A stretch of DNA of 64,000 bases, taken from NCBI RefSeq assembly GCF_014489575.1, contig NZ_CP060789.1, forward strand, positions 310,001-374,000, written 5' to 3'. Below, piece after piece: positions 45,091 to 60,182 of the stretch. A program made the position numbers and the translations under genes. Positions within the stretch are counted from its first letter, which is position 1; every line of letters starts with the position of its first letter. The DNA is from Tessaracoccus defluvii. Lineage in GTDB: Bacteria; Actinomycetota; Actinomycetes; Propionibacteriales; Propionibacteriaceae. Under the pieces are notes generated by a model. The model saw only the letters and a program-made list of their open reading frames with translations. It was not told where the DNA came from and searched no databases.

Positions 45091-46008
45091 TCAGCTCTGC
45101 GGGAACAGTTCGGCGGTGGCCAGCGCGGCCTCGGTGTCGATGCCCCAGGCGTCGAGGATCTTGCCCCACGTGCCGTCGTCCATCAGCTGCTGCATGGCCT
45201 TCTGCACGGCCTCGGTCAGCTCGGCGTCGTCCTGCGCCACGACGATGCCCTGCGGGGCGGCGTCGCGGATGCCGCCGACGATCTCCATCTGGCCGTTGGT
45301 CAGGGACGATGCGTAGTCAGCGACGGTCGAGTCGGCGTAGAAGGCCACGGCCTTGCCGCCGACGACGTTGGTCGTGGCGTCGGACTGGCGGCCGTACTGC
45401 AGGATGTCGATCGCGTCCTTGCCGTCGGCGGTGCAGGCCTCGGAGAACGTCGCGAGTTCCTCGTCCTGCCAGGTGCCCGTCTGGACGGCGATCGACTTGC
45501 CGCAGATGTCCTCGGGATCGAAGCCCGTCGGGTTGCCCGTCTTGACGGCGTAGCTGGAGCCGACCGTGATGTAGCTCACCATGTTGTAGCTGGCGGTGCG
45601 CTCCTCGGTGACGGTGAACGACGAGATGCCGACGTTGTACTTGGTGCCGATGCCGGGCAGCAGGGAGGCGAACTCGCCGTCGACGACCTCGGCCTCGAGG
45701 CCCATGACCTTGGCGAGGGCCTTGGCCATGTCGACGTCGTAGCCGATCGCCGTCTTGAGGTCCTCAGCGCGGAACTCGGCCGGGGCGTAGTCGATCGAGG
45801 CGCCGACGACCAGCTTGCCGCTGTCCTTGATCGCGGCCGGCACCAGCGCGGCGATGTCGTCGACCGTGGCGACGCCGGAGACGTCGAAGCTCAGGTCGCC
45901 GGCTGAACCGGCCGAACCGGTCGCGCCGGGTTCGCCGGGGGTGCCGGAGCCGGCGCAGGCGGTCAGGAGCAGGGCGGTCAGGAGACCTGCGGCGAGGATG
46001 CGACGCAT
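45091..46008 (-). CDS. Polar amino-acid ABC transporter, solute-binding lipoprotein
   Basis: A 305-residue family 3 binding protein. A lipoprotein signal peptide ends at LLTAC (lipidated Cys18), followed by a Gly/Ser/Pro linker and the binding fold: IGYDVDMAKALAKVMGLEAEVV, VGISSFTVTEERTASYNMV and CGKSIAVQTGTWQDEELATF. It is the first gene of a three-gene importer; the ligand is not determined. The strand switch to the L10 leader lies directly upstream. Confidence 0.92.
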   Translation of the reverse strand: MRRILAAGLLTALLLTACAGSGTPGEPGATGSAGSAGDLSFDVSGVATVDDIAALVPAAIKDSGKLVVGASIDYAPAEFRAEDLKTAIGYDVDMAKALAKVMGLEAEVVDGEFASLLPGIGTKYNVGISSFTVTEERTASYNMVSYITVGSSYAVKTGNPTGFDPEDICGKSIAVQTGTWQDEELATFSEACTADGKDAIDILQYGRQSDATTNVVGGKAVAFYADSTVADYASSLTNGQMEIVGGIRDAAPQGIVVAQDDAELTEAVQKAMQQLMDDGTWGKILDAWGIDTEAALATAELFPQS

Positions 46009-46111
46009 CGGGTGCCTCTTTCAATAAGGGTGCAATTCCAAAGGCTGAGCGTAATGCACGCCCTGCGTCCGGCCCGAAAGCGACGGTGTTCCTCCCGGAG
46101 TCACCCGCGAT

Positions 46112-46140
46112 TTGGCGGTGTGACCCGTGGCGGGTAACCT
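46112..46140 (+). promoter_or_regulatory. Promoter of the rplJL operon
   Basis: -35 TTGGCG (46112-46117), 17-bp spacer, -10 TAACCT (46135-46140). The start should be about 46147, just before the L10 leader structure. Confidence 0.65.
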
Positions 46141-46146
46141 TGGCCG

Positions 46147-46263
46147 AGCCGAAGACCGCAGGTGATGAAAGTCCTAAAGCCGCAAGGCGCCCGCGCAGGT
46201 GAACGTGACAGCTGTCAGCCCCGTGCCGACAGTGCCCCGCGCCACCGGCGACGGGGCTTTTTT
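46147..46263 (+). ncRNA. Ribosomal protein L10 leader with terminator-like hairpin
   Basis: The 324-bp gap before rplJ holds this leader. GAAGACCGCAGGTGATGAA and, further on, GCCGCAAGGCG and GCGCAGGTGAACGTGACAG resemble the actinobacterial L10 leader, the RNA bound by the L10-(L12) complex. The 3' part GCCCCGCGCC-ACC-GGCG-A-CGGGGC (46234-46257) with TTTTTT behind it is a good intrinsic terminator. Together they suggest feedback by attenuation. By eye only; no covariance search was possible. Confidence 0.7.
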
Positions 46264-46332
46264 GTTGCGGTCCATCGGTGCTCCGACACCCCACCGGGAT
46301 GTCGGGGGAAGTTAGGACCGGAAGGAGACCAC

Positions 46333-46953
46333 ATGGCGAGGCCGGATAAGGCTGCCACGGTCGCTGAGTTGACTGATGCGTTCAGCAACTCCGCGGCGGC
46401 AGTACTGACCGAGTACCGCGGTCTCACCGTGAAGGATCTGAAGACGCTTCGTCGATCCCTCGGTGAGGACGCCACCTACGCCGTTGCGAAGAACACCCTG
46501 ACGGCGATCGCGGCCAAGGAAGCCGGTATCGAGGGGATTGAAGACTCCCTCACCGGCCCCACGGCCATCGCGTTCGTCACGGGCGACATCGCTGCAGCCA
46601 CCAAGGGGCTGCGCGACTTCGCAAAGGCCAACCCGTCCCTGGCTATCAAGGGTGGCGTTCTCGAGGGCAAGTTCCTCGACGCCAACGCTGTGCTGAAGCT
46701 GGCTGACCTCGAATCCCGCGAGGTTCTGCTGGCGAAGATGGCAGGCGCGCTGCAGGCCAACCTGGCCAAGGCCGCCTACCTGCTGGCTGCCCCGCTGTCG
46801 CAGGGCGCCCGCGCCCTCGGCGCGCTGCAGACGGCTGCGCAGGCCGACCCCTCCCTGATCGGTGGCGCCGGCTCCGCGCCTGCCGCCGAAGCCTCGGACG
46901 AGACCCCCGCCGCTGATGCGGCAACCGAAGAAGCAGCGCCCGCTGCGGAGTGA
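46333..46953 (+). CDS. rplJ: 50S ribosomal protein L10
   Basis: A 206-residue protein from the ATG at 46333 ([17 protein letters not shown]), preceded by [28 protein letters not shown] is the conserved N-terminal domain. The C-terminus has an Ala/Glu-rich acidic tail (about 30 residues) beyond the L12-binding helix. It carries the L12 stalk and probably regulates the operon via the upstream leader. Confidence 0.95.
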   Translation: MARPDKAATVAELTDAFSNSAAAVLTEYRGLTVKDLKTLRRSLGEDATYAVAKNTLTAIAAKEAGIEGIEDSLTGPTAIAFVTGDIAAATKGLRDFAKANPSLAIKGGVLEGKFLDANAVLKLADLESREVLLAKMAGALQANLAKAAYLLAAPLSQGARALGALQTAAQADPSLIGGAGSAPAAEASDETPAADAATEEAAPAAE

Positions 46954-47004
46954 TCCGTTGCAGCGACTGCTGCGATCACAAACTTTCTAGGAAAGGAACG
47001 CCAC

Positions 47005-47397
47005 ATGGCGAAGCTCACCAACGACGAGCTCCTTGATGCCTTCAAGGAGATGACCCTGATCGAGCTCTCCGAGTTCGTGAAGCTCTTCGAGGACACCTTC
47101 GGTGTCACCGCTGCCGCTCCGGTCGCGGTTGCCGCTGCTGCCGCCCCGGCCGCCGCCGGCGAAGAGGCCGCTGAGGAGGAGGGCTCCGACAAGGTCGACG
47201 TCATCCTCACCTCCGGTGGCGACAAGAAGATCGCCGTCATCAAGGAGGTGCGCGCTCTGACCTCCCTCGGCCTGAAGGAGGCCAAGGACCTCGTTGAGGG
47301 TGCCCCCAAGGCCGTCCTTGAGGGCGTCGACAAGGAGACCGCTGCCAAGGCCAAGGAGGCCCTCGAGGCCGCCGGCGGCTCCGTCGAGTTCAAGTGA
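47005..47397 (+). CDS. rplL: 50S ribosomal protein L7/L12
   Basis: A 130-residue protein with the N-terminal dimerisation domain ([21 protein letters not shown]), an Ala-rich hinge and the C-terminal factor-binding domain ([28 protein letters not shown]). It recruits elongation factors to the ribosome. AGGAAAGGA precedes the ATG. Confidence 0.97.
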   Translation: MAKLTNDELLDAFKEMTLIELSEFVKLFEDTFGVTAAAPVAVAAAAAPAAAGEEAAEEEGSDKVDVILTSGGDKKIAVIKEVRALTSLGLKEAKDLVEGAPKAVLEGVDKETAAKAKEALEAAGGSVEFK

Positions 47398-47421
47398 CCC
47401 GACGCGCGTAGCGCACACATC

Positions 47422-47456
47422 GACGCGGCCCGTCCCCACTGGGGGCGGGCCGCGTC
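47422..47456 (+). terminator. Hairpin after rplL (attenuator-like)
   Basis: A 16-bp stem (one G-T pair), GACGCGGCCCGTCCCC with its complement around ACT. No T tract follows, so only partial termination before rpoB is likely. It is the first recognisable item of the 316-bp rplL-rpoB gap. Confidence 0.55.
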
Positions 47457-47589
47457 GCATGTCCGGGCGTGCCGCGTCGGGCGACGCGCCGGGGCGACGG
47501 GTTGCGGTGACGCCGTCCGGCGCTATCATCTTCACCAAGATCAACGTTGATCGGGGAGAGTCCGCAAGGCCCGAGCTGGCCTGCGGCGT

Positions 47590-47618
47590 TTGCTGTCCGT
47601 GCTTCCTTGCTCTATAGT
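47590..47618 (+). promoter_or_regulatory. Promoter of rpoBC
   Basis: -35 TTGCTG (47590-47595), a 17-bp spacer, -10 TATAGT (47613-47618). It leaves a leader of about 90 bases. Best-matching promoter in the gap before rpoB. Confidence 0.7.
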
Positions 47619-47713
47619 GGTTGTTTGCCCAGCTATGCGCCGTGCCCGGAAACTTCTGACGGGCGCTTCGCCATGCGGATTACAGCTTCAAGCGTTCTTG
47701 GAAGGACCGAATC

Positions 47714-50700
47714 TTGGCCGCCTCGCGCTCTGCGTTGAAGAACACCAATGTCGTCTCGTCCACCGGCCGGATCTCGTTCGCGAAGATCCAGGACCCACTC
47801 GAGGTTCCCAACCTCCTGGACCTGCAGATCGACGCCTACAACTGGCTGATCGGGAACGAGACGTGGCGTGCGTCGGTGGAGGCCCAGCTGGCCGCCGGCC
47901 GTACCGACGTCAACACCCGTTCCGGCCTGGAAGAGATCTTCGCCGAGATCTCCCCGATCGAAGACTTCAACGAGACGATGTCGCTATCCTTCCGCGACCA
48001 CCGCTTCGAGGAGCCCAAGTACAGCATCGAGGAGTGCAAGGACCGCGACGTCACGTACGCCGCGCCCCTCTTCGTCACCGCCGAGTTCGTGAACAACGAC
48101 ACGGGTGAGATCAAGTCGCAGACCGTCTTCATCGGTGATTTCCCGCTGATGACCGACCGCGGCACCTTCATCATCAACGGCACCGAGCGTGTCGTCGTGT
48201 CGCAGCTCGTCCGTTCGCCCGGCGTCTACTTCGAGCAGACCCCCGACAAGACGTCCGACAAGGACATCTTCTCCTGCAAGGTCATCCCGTCGCGTGGTGC
48301 GTGGCTGGAGTTCGAGATCGACAAGCGCGACATGGTCTTCGTGCGCCTCGACCGCAAGCGCAAGCAGAACGTCACCGTGCTGCTCAAGGCGCTCGGCTGG
48401 AACGAGGACCGGATCCTCGACGAGTTCGGCGACTACGAGTCGATGCGGCTCACCCTGGAGAAGGACACCGTCAAGACCCAGGACGAGGCCCTCCTCGACA
48501 TCTACCGCAAGCTGCGTCCGGGCGAGCCCCCGGCGCGTGACGCGGCCCAGGCGCTGCTGGAGAACTACTACTTCAACCCGAAGCGCTACGACCTCGCCAA
48601 GGTCGGCCGGTACAAGATCAACAAGAAGCTCGGCCTCGAGCTTCCGTTCGACCAGCAGGTGCTGACGAACGACGACATCGTCGCCGCGATCCGGTACGTC
48701 GTCGCCCTCCACGAGCACCAGGAGACCCTCGGGGACCTGCCCGTCGAGGCCGATGACATCGACCACTTCGGCAACCGTCGTCTCCGCACCGTCGGCGAGC
48801 TCATCCAGAACCAGCTCCGCACGGGCCTGGGTCGTATGGAGCGCGTCGTCCGCGACCGGATGACCACGCAGGACATCGAGGCGATCACGCCGCAGACCCT
48901 GATCAACATCCGGCCGGTGACCGCGGCGCTGAAGGAGTTCTTCGGAACCTCGCAGCTGTCGCAGTTCATGGACCAGAACAACCCGCTGGCCGGCCTGACG
49001 CACAAGCGTCGCCTGTCGGCGCTGGGCCCCGGCGGTCTGTCCCGTGACCGCGCCGGCATGGAGGTCCGTGACGTCCACCCGTCGCACTACGGCCGCATGT
49101 GCCCCATCGAGACGCCTGAAGGCCCGAACATCGGCCTCATCGGTTCGCTGGCGTCGTTCGCCCGCGTCAACGCGTTCGGCTTCATCGAGACCCCGTACCG
49201 TCGCGTCGTCGACGGCCTGGTCACCGAGCAGATCGACTACCTCACCGCCGACGAGGAGGACCGCTACGCCATCGCGCAGGCCAATGCCGCCGTCGACGAG
49301 AACGGCCGCCTGACGGAGGAGCGGGTGCTCGTCCGCCTGAAGCACGGCGACGCCGACGAGGTCCCCGTGGCCGAGGTCGAGTACATGGACGTGTCCCCGC
49401 GCCAGATGGTCTCCATCGCGACCGCACTGATCCCGTTCCTCGAGCACGACGACGCGTCGCGTGCCCTCATGGGCGCCAACATGCAGCGTCAGGCCGTCCC
49501 GCTCATCCGCAACGAGGCCCCGTTCGTCGGCACCGGCATGGAGTACCGCGCCGCCGTCGACGTCGGTGACGTCACGCTGGCCCGCAAGCCCGGCGTCGTG
49601 TCCTCGGTGACCGCCGACATCCTCGAGATCACCAACGACGACGGCACGTACGCCAGCTACAAGCTGGACAAGTTCGTGCGTTCCAACGCCGGCACCTGCA
49701 TCAACCAGCGCCCGCTGGTGAGCCCCGGCGACCGGGTCGAGATCGGCACCCCGCTGGCCGACGGCCCCTGCACCGACCAGGGTGAGCTGGCGCTCGGCAA
49801 GAACCTGCTCGTCGCGTTCATGCCGTGGGAGGGCCTCAACTACGAGGACGCCATCATCCTGTCGCAGCGCATCGTCCAGGACGACGTGCTGACCTCGATT
49901 CACATCGAGGAGTACGAGGTCGACGCCCGCGACACCAAGCTGGGCGCCGAGGAGATCACCCGCGAGATCCCCAACGTCTCCGACGAGATGCTGGCCGACC
50001 TCGACGAGCGGGGCATCATCCGCATCGGCGCCGAGGTCTCCGCTGGGGACATCCTGGTCGGCAAGGTCACCCCGAAGGGTGAGACCGAGCTGACGCCCGA
50101 GGAGCGGCTTCTGCGCGCCATCTTCGGCGAGAAGGCCCGCGAGGTCCGTGACACCTCCCTGAAGGTGCCCCACGGCGAGTCCGGCACCGTCATCGGCGTG
50201 CGCGTCTTCGACCGTGAGGACGACGACGAGCTCCTGCCCGGCGTGAACCAGCTGGTCCGCGTCCACGTCGCCCAGAAGCGCAAGATCTCGGACGGTGACA
50301 AGCTCGCCGGCCGTCACGGCAACAAGGGCGTCATCTCGAAGATCCTTCCGGTCGAGGACATGCCGTTCCTCGCCGACGGGACCCCCGTCGACATCGTCCT
50401 GAACCCGCTGGGCGTTCCCTCCCGCATGAACATCGGCCAGGTCCTCGAGAACCACCTCGGCTGGATCGCGAAGACCGGCTGGGACATCTCCGGGGTCAAG
50501 GCCGAGTGGGCCGAGCGCCTCCGGGAGGTCGGCCTCGGCCGCGTCGAAGGCAACGCCAGGGTCGCGACCCCCGTCTTCGACGGAGCCAGCGAGACCGAGA
50601 TCGGTGGCCTGCTGGACAACTCGCTGCCCACGCGTGACGGCGACCGGCTGATCGACTCCTCCGGCAAGACGTACCTCTTCGACGGCCGCTCCGGCGAGCC

Positions 50701-51187
50701 GTACCCGGAGAAGATCGGCGTCGGCTACATGTACATGCTGAAGCTCCACCACCTGGTCGACGACAAGATCCACGCGCGTTCGACCGGCCCGTACTCCATG
50801 ATCACGCAGCAGCCGCTGGGCGGTAAGGCCCAGTTCGGTGGTCAGCGGTTCGGAGAGATGGAGGTGTGGGCCCTCGAGGCCTACGGCGCCGCCTGGGCGC
50901 TGCAGGAGCTCCTGACCATCAAGTCCGACGATGTCCCCGGCCGTGTGAAGGTCTACGAGGCCATCGTCAAGGGCGAGAACATCCCCGAGCCCGGCATCCC
51001 CGAGTCCTTCAAGGTGCTGGTCAAGGAGATGAAGTCTCTCTGCCTGAACGTCGAAGTGCTCTCGGACGACGGTCGGATCATCGACCTTCGTGAGTCGGAG
51101 GAAGACATCCGCTCCACCGAGGACTTCGGCATCGACCTCGGTCGCCGTCCAGGATCCGACAACTTCCTGGACGCCGGCGAAGTCTGA
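47714..51187 (+). CDS. rpoB: DNA-directed RNA polymerase beta subunit
   Basis: A 1157-residue protein beginning at a TTG ([11 protein letters not shown]...), with GGAAGGA just upstream; TTG is used for rpoB in other Actinobacteria too. The rifampicin-binding cluster near residues 414-440 ([19 protein letters not shown] and LSALGPGG) shows the sensitive-type residues at the D516, H526 and S531 positions of E. coli numbering. [11 protein letters not shown] and the C-terminal [16 protein letters not shown] are present. Complete, no frameshift. Confidence 0.98.
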   Translation: MAASRSALKNTNVVSSTGRISFAKIQDPLEVPNLLDLQIDAYNWLIGNETWRASVEAQLAAGRTDVNTRSGLEEIFAEISPIEDFNETMSLSFRDHRFEEPKYSIEECKDRDVTYAAPLFVTAEFVNNDTGEIKSQTVFIGDFPLMTDRGTFIINGTERVVVSQLVRSPGVYFEQTPDKTSDKDIFSCKVIPSRGAWLEFEIDKRDMVFVRLDRKRKQNVTVLLKALGWNEDRILDEFGDYESMRLTLEKDTVKTQDEALLDIYRKLRPGEPPARDAAQALLENYYFNPKRYDLAKVGRYKINKKLGLELPFDQQVLTNDDIVAAIRYVVALHEHQETLGDLPVEADDIDHFGNRRLRTVGELIQNQLRTGLGRMERVVRDRMTTQDIEAITPQTLINIRPVTAALKEFFGTSQLSQFMDQNNPLAGLTHKRRLSALGPGGLSRDRAGMEVRDVHPSHYGRMCPIETPEGPNIGLIGSLASFARVNAFGFIETPYRRVVDGLVTEQIDYLTADEEDRYAIAQANAAVDENGRLTEERVLVRLKHGDADEVPVAEVEYMDVSPRQMVSIATALIPFLEHDDASRALMGANMQRQAVPLIRNEAPFVGTGMEYRAAVDVGDVTLARKPGVVSSVTADILEITNDDGTYASYKLDKFVRSNAGTCINQRPLVSPGDRVEIGTPLADGPCTDQGELALGKNLLVAFMPWEGLNYEDAIILSQRIVQDDVLTSIHIEEYEVDARDTKLGAEEITREIPNVSDEMLADLDERGIIRIGAEVSAGDILVGKVTPKGETELTPEERLLRAIFGEKAREVRDTSLKVPHGESGTVIGVRVFDREDDDELLPGVNQLVRVHVAQKRKISDGDKLAGRHGNKGVISKILPVEDMPFLADGTPVDIVLNPLGVPSRMNIGQVLENHLGWIAKTGWDISGVKAEWAERLREVGLGRVEGNARVATPVFDGASETEIGGLLDNSLPTRDGDRLIDSSGKTYLFDGRSGEPYPEKIGVGYMYMLKLHHLVDDKIHARSTGPYSMITQQPLGGKAQFGGQRFGEMEVWALEAYGAAWALQELLTIKSDDVPGRVKVYEAIVKGENIPEPGIPESFKVLVKEMKSLCLNVEVLSDDGRIIDLRESEEDIRSTEDFGIDLGRRPGSDNFLDAGEV

Positions 51188-51290
51188 GTAGCTGCTCAGT
51201 CACACCAACACTGGGCGTAGCCCACGACAACAACTCAGACTTTTTTTCGAAGGCACCTACTGCGTCAAGTAGGGGAAAGAGAAGCACAAC

Positions 51291-55232
<3,942 letters not shown>

Positions 55233-55244
55233 ACCTGATTGACG

Positions 55245-55276
55245 CAGGGGCCCGTGACTTCGGTCACGGGCCCCTG
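55245..55276 (+). terminator. Terminator after rpoC
   Basis: A perfect 14-bp stem CAGGGGCCCGTGAC with TTCG tetraloop and complement, then TTGCATT. Confidence 0.85.
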
Positions 55277-55341
55277 TTGCATTCCACGGGCCATCGACGC
55301 GGTCTCGACCGCCGCCCTTGCGGCCCCGAACGCCGTCCTTT

Positions 55342-55369
55342 TTGTTTCACCGGCCACCTGGAGTAATCT
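55342..55369 (+). promoter_or_regulatory. Candidate promoter of rpsL-rpsG-fusA
   Basis: -35 TTGTTT (55342-55347), 16-bp spacer, -10 TAATCT (55364-55369). It would leave a leader of about 200 bases before rpsL; apart from the rpoC terminator nothing else was recognised in the 346-bp gap. Confidence 0.5.
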
Positions 55370-55578
55370 TGGCGGGCGTGCCCGGTTGCTCGGGCCCATT
55401 TGTGCGTGCCCTGGCATGGTGGATCGCTCTCAACCGTTGCAGAAGAGAGCGTGGATGTGCTGAGTCCGCACGGCAGACGAACTGCGTCGTGGTCGTAATG
55501 TGTCCTGACCGCCCGCGGGGAAGCTGCAGCCAGGGAAGACAAACGTACAGTCCACCAAGACGAAAGTGATACCAGCAG

Positions 55579-55950
55579 GTGCCAACAATCCAGCAGCTGG
55601 TCCGCAAGGGCCGGACAGACAAGCTCTCCAAGAACAAGACCCCAGCGCTCAAGGGTTCGCCCCAGCGTCGGGGCGTGTGCACGCGTGTGTACACCACCAC
55701 GCCGAAGAAGCCGAACTCCGCGCTCCGCAAGGTTGCACGCGTGCGTCTGAGCTCCGGCATCGAGGTCACCGCCTACATCCCCGGTGTCGGCCACAACCTC
55801 CAGGAGCACTCCATGGTGCTCGTCCGCGGCGGTCGTGTGAGGGACCTGCCGGGTGTCCGCTACAAGATCATCCGTGGCTCGCTCGACACCCAGGGCGTCA
55901 AGAACCGCAAGCAGGCTCGCAGCCGCTACGGCGCGAAGAAGGAGAAGTAA
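55579..55950 (+). CDS. rpsL: 30S ribosomal protein S12
   Basis: A 123-residue protein from a GTG. Lys43 in [12 protein letters not shown] is the streptomycin-sensitive residue. At position 88 (87 in E. coli numbering), in [10 protein letters not shown], an arginine (codon AGG) replaces the lysine found in most bacteria; the same change is a known streptomycin-resistance substitution. The TAA stop overlaps the rpsG start (TAATG). Confidence 0.96.
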   Translation: MPTIQQLVRKGRTDKLSKNKTPALKGSPQRRGVCTRVYTTTPKKPNSALRKVARVRLSSGIEVTAYIPGVGHNLQEHSMVLVRGGRVRDLPGVRYKIIRGSLDTQGVKNRKQARSRYGAKKEK

Positions 55951-56420
55951 TGCCTCGCAAGGGTCCCGCGCCGAAGCGCCCCGTCATCATCGACCCCGTC
56001 TACGGGTCCCCGGTGGTCTCGCAGCTCGTCAGCAAGATTCTCCTCGACGGCAAGAAGACCGTCGCGCAGTCGATCGTGTACGACGCGCTCGAAGGCACCC
56101 GCGCCAAGACCGGTGTCGATCCGGTCATCACGCTGAAGAAGGCGCTCGACAACGTCAAGCCCTCCATCGAGGTCAAGTCCCGCCGCGTCGGCGGTGCGAC
56201 CTACCAGGTCCCGATCGAGGTCAAGCCCGGCCGCCAGAACACCCTGGCGATGCGCTGGCTGGTCAGCTTCTCCCGCGCCCGCCGCGAGAAGACGATGACC
56301 GAGCGCCTCATGAACGAGATCCTCGACGCCTCCAACGGCCTGGGTGCTTCCGTGAAGCGCCGCGAGGATACGCACAAGATGGCCGAGGCCAACCGCGCCT
56401 TCGCGCACTACCGCTGGTGA
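55950..56420 (+). CDS. rpsG: 30S ribosomal protein S7
   Basis: A 156-residue protein ([13 protein letters not shown]...AFAHYRW), full family length. [19 protein letters not shown] is the rRNA-contact region. Overlaps rpsL by one base; fusA follows after 77 bp, the usual str operon order. Confidence 0.97.
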   Translation: MPRKGPAPKRPVIIDPVYGSPVVSQLVSKILLDGKKTVAQSIVYDALEGTRAKTGVDPVITLKKALDNVKPSIEVKSRRVGGATYQVPIEVKPGRQNTLAMRWLVSFSRARREKTMTERLMNEILDASNGLGASVKRREDTHKMAEANRAFAHYRW

Positions 56421-56497
56421 TTTGCTGCCCCTGACCCTGCCGAAGGGTCGGGGGCACTCACCGCTTCATCCTTGAAACTTTCGAAAAGGAATAGCTA

Positions 56498-58578
56498 GTG
56501 ACCGACCTGCATAAGGTTCGCAACATCGGCATCATGGCCCACATCGATGCCGGTAAGACCACCACCACCGAGCGGATCCTGTTCTACACCGGCAAGAACC
56601 ACAAGATCGGTGAGACCCACGATGGCGCGGCGACCATGGACTGGATGGAGCAGGAGCAGGAGCGTGGCATCACGATCACCTCTGCTGCCACCACCTGTTT
56701 CTGGCACGACAACCTGATCAACATCATCGACACCCCCGGGCACGTCGACTTCACCGTCGAGGTGGAGCGTTCGCTCCGCGTCCTCGACGGCGCCGTCGCC
56801 GTCTTCGACGGTGTGGCCGGCGTTGAGCCGCAGTCGATGACCGTGTGGCGTCAGGCCACCAAGTACGGCGTGCCGCGCATCTGCTACATCAACAAGCTCG
56901 ACCGCACGGGCGCCTCGTTCGATCACGTCGTCAAGACGATCCGCGAGCGCCTCGCCACCGATCCCGTCCTCCTGCAGCTGCCGATCGGCTCGGAGAGCGA
57001 CTTCCTCGGTGTCGTCGACCTCGTCGAGATGCGCGCCCTGACCTGGCACGGCGAGACCGTGATGGGTGAGGACTACGACGTCGAAGAGATCCCCGCCGAC
57101 CTCCTCGAGGCCGCCAAGGAGGCCCGCGCCACGCTCATCGAGCGCGTCGCGGACGTCGACGACGACATCATGGAGCTGTACCTCGAGGGCGAGGAGCCCT
57201 CGGTCGCGCAGATCAAGGCTGCCCTCCGCAAGGGCATCATCAGCAACACCTTCACCGCGGTCGTCTGTGGCACCTCGTTCAAGAACAAGGGCGTCCAGCC
57301 CCTGCTCGACGCGGTCGTCGACTACCTGCCGTCGCCGCTCGACGTGCCGGCCATCGACGGCTTCAAGCCGGGCGACGAGTCCGTCCGCCTCGAGCGTCAG
57401 CCCTCCGACTCGGAGCCGCTGTCGATCCTGGCGTTCAAGGTCGCCGCTGATCCCCACCTGGGCAAGCTGACGTTCGTCCGCGTCTACTCCGGTGTCCTGC
57501 AGTCCGGCTCCCAGGTGCTCAACACCACCAAGGGCCGCAAGGAGCGCATCGGCAAGATCTACCAGATGCACGCCAACAAGCGTGAGGAGATCGACTCGAT
57601 CGGCGCCGGCATGATCTGCGCCGTCATGGGCCTGAAGGACACCACCACCGGTGAGACCCTCGCGGACCCGACGCACCCGATCGTGCTCGAGTCCATGACC
57701 TTCCCCGCGCCGGTCATCGAGCAGGCCATCGAGCCGAAGACGAAGTCCGACCAGGAGAAGCTCGGCACCGCCATCCAGCGGCTCGCCGAGGAGGATCCGA
57801 CCTTCCGCGTCCACACGGACGAGGAGACCGGTCAGACGATCATCGCCGGCATGGGCGAGCTGCACCTCGACGTCCTCATCGACCGCATGCGTCGTGAGTT
57901 CAAGGTCGAGGCCAACATCGGCAAGCCGCAGGTGGCCTACCGCGAGACGCTCCGCCGCAAGGTCGAGAAGATCGAGTACACGCACAAGAAGCAGACCGGT
58001 GGTTCCGGCCAGTTCGCGCGCGTCATCATCGACCTTGAGCCGACCGAGCCGGGCTCGGGCTACGAGTTCGTCAACGCCGTCACCGGCGGCCGCGTTCCCC
58101 GCGAGTACATCCCCGCGGTGGACCAGGGCATCCGTGAGGCCATGCAGTTCGGTGTCCTCGCCGGCTACCCGGTCGACAACATCAAGGCCACCCTCACCGA
58201 CGGTGCCTACCACGATGTCGACTCCTCCGAAATGGCCTTCAAGCTGGCCGGCTCCATGGCGTTCAAGGAGGCGGCCCGCAAGGCGGACCCCGCCATCCTC
58301 GAGCCGATGATGGCCGTCGAGGTGACCACCCCGAGGACTACCTCGGCACGGTCATCGGCGACCTGAACTCGCGTCGTGGCCAGGTCCGCTCGATGGACGA
58401 GCAGCACGGCAACCGCGTGGTGAACGCGATCGTGCCGCTGTCCGAGATGTTCGGCTACGTCGGTGACCTGCGCTCGAAGACCTCGGGCCAGGCGTCGTAC
58501 TCCATGGAGTTCGACTCCTACGCGGAGACGCCGAAGAACATCGCCGACGAGATCATCGCCAAGGCGAAGGGCGAGTGA
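56498..58578 (+). CDS. fusA: Elongation factor G (frameshift in sequence)
   Basis: Restored length about 693 residues. G-domain motifs [18 protein letters not shown] and NKLDRTGA are intact, and domains II-V follow. The frame breaks at the C run 58329-58332: VEVTTP is followed by RTTSARSS instead of [17 protein letters not shown], which is found in the next frame through to AKAKGE and a stop at 58576-58578. CCCCC instead of CCCC restores it. As EF-G is essential, a consensus error is the likely cause. GTG start at 56498. Confidence 0.95.
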
Positions 58579-58601
58579 ACCTGACGGTTCGCTGACCCAC
58601 G

Positions 58602-58639
58602 GGGCCGGCCGGGAGGAGACCTCCCGGCCGGCCCTTTTT
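58602..58639 (+). terminator. Terminator after fusA
   Basis: A perfect 15-bp stem GGGCCGGCCGGGAGG, loop AGA, complement, then TTTTT (58635-58639). Confidence 0.92.
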
Positions 58640-58716
58640 CATTGCCCTGCAGTCCGGCGTAGAGTCGTTCCTGAGGTCCTTGTCAGAGAGGCGCGGGGGA
58701 GCGGGAATCGGGCGGT

Positions 58717-58745
58717 TTGGCGTGCGCGGTTCGCGTCGCTACGAT
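58717..58745 (+). promoter_or_regulatory. tuf promoter P1
   Basis: -35 TTGGCG (58717-58722), 17-bp spacer, -10 TACGAT (58740-58745). Confidence 0.65.
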
Positions 58746-58774
58746 TGGCAAGGTATGGCAGCTGGCGGTATGCT
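58745..58774 (+). promoter_or_regulatory. tuf promoter P2
   Basis: -35 TTGGCA (58745-58750), 18-bp spacer, -10 TATGCT (58769-58774). Its first base is the last base of the P1 -10 box, so the two promoters overlap. Confidence 0.65.
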
Positions 58775-58847
58775 CGGTTGCCGACCCTCACTGAGGAATG
58801 TTCGTACTGCCCCGCACCCGCGAGGCGATTTTCAAGAAGGAGCCCTC

Positions 58848-60046
<1,199 letters not shown>

Positions 60047-60072
60047 TCTGCTGACTCACTGAGTCACTGAGA

Positions 60073-60101
60073 GGGCCGCGCGGGAGACCGCGCGGCCCTT
60101 T
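60073..60101 (+). terminator. Terminator after tuf
   Basis: A 10-bp stem GGGCCGCGCG with complement around GGAGAC, followed by TTTCG. Confidence 0.8.
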
Positions 60102-60139
60102 CGCGTTCCTGGACGTACGCCCTCCGGGGCGCAAAGGCG

Positions 60140-60169
60140 GACCGCCCCGGTGAGTCACCGGGGGCGGTC
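60140..60169 (-). terminator. Terminator of glnS
   Basis: GACCGCCCCGGTGA pairs with TCACCGGGGGCGGTC, apart from one unmatched base in the C/G run. On the minus strand it is followed by CGCCTTTGCG. The unmatched base may be another consensus deletion. Confidence 0.55.
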
Positions 60170-60182
60170 ACTTGTTCGTGGC

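Noticed and set aside
47005..47397. Possible separate promoter between rplJ and rplL
   Set aside because: No convincing -35/-10 pair was seen in the 51-bp spacer; co-transcription is sufficient.
58320..58400. Programmed frameshift in fusA (and similarly in tuf, glnS, gltX)
   Set aside because: No slippery heptamer with a downstream structure is evident, the events lie in unrelated genes, and all are the same kind of one-base loss. Sequencing error explains them better.
60058..60072. Short palindrome GACTCACTGAGTC after tuf
   Set aside because: Too short and too close to the terminator to support an operator or attachment site.
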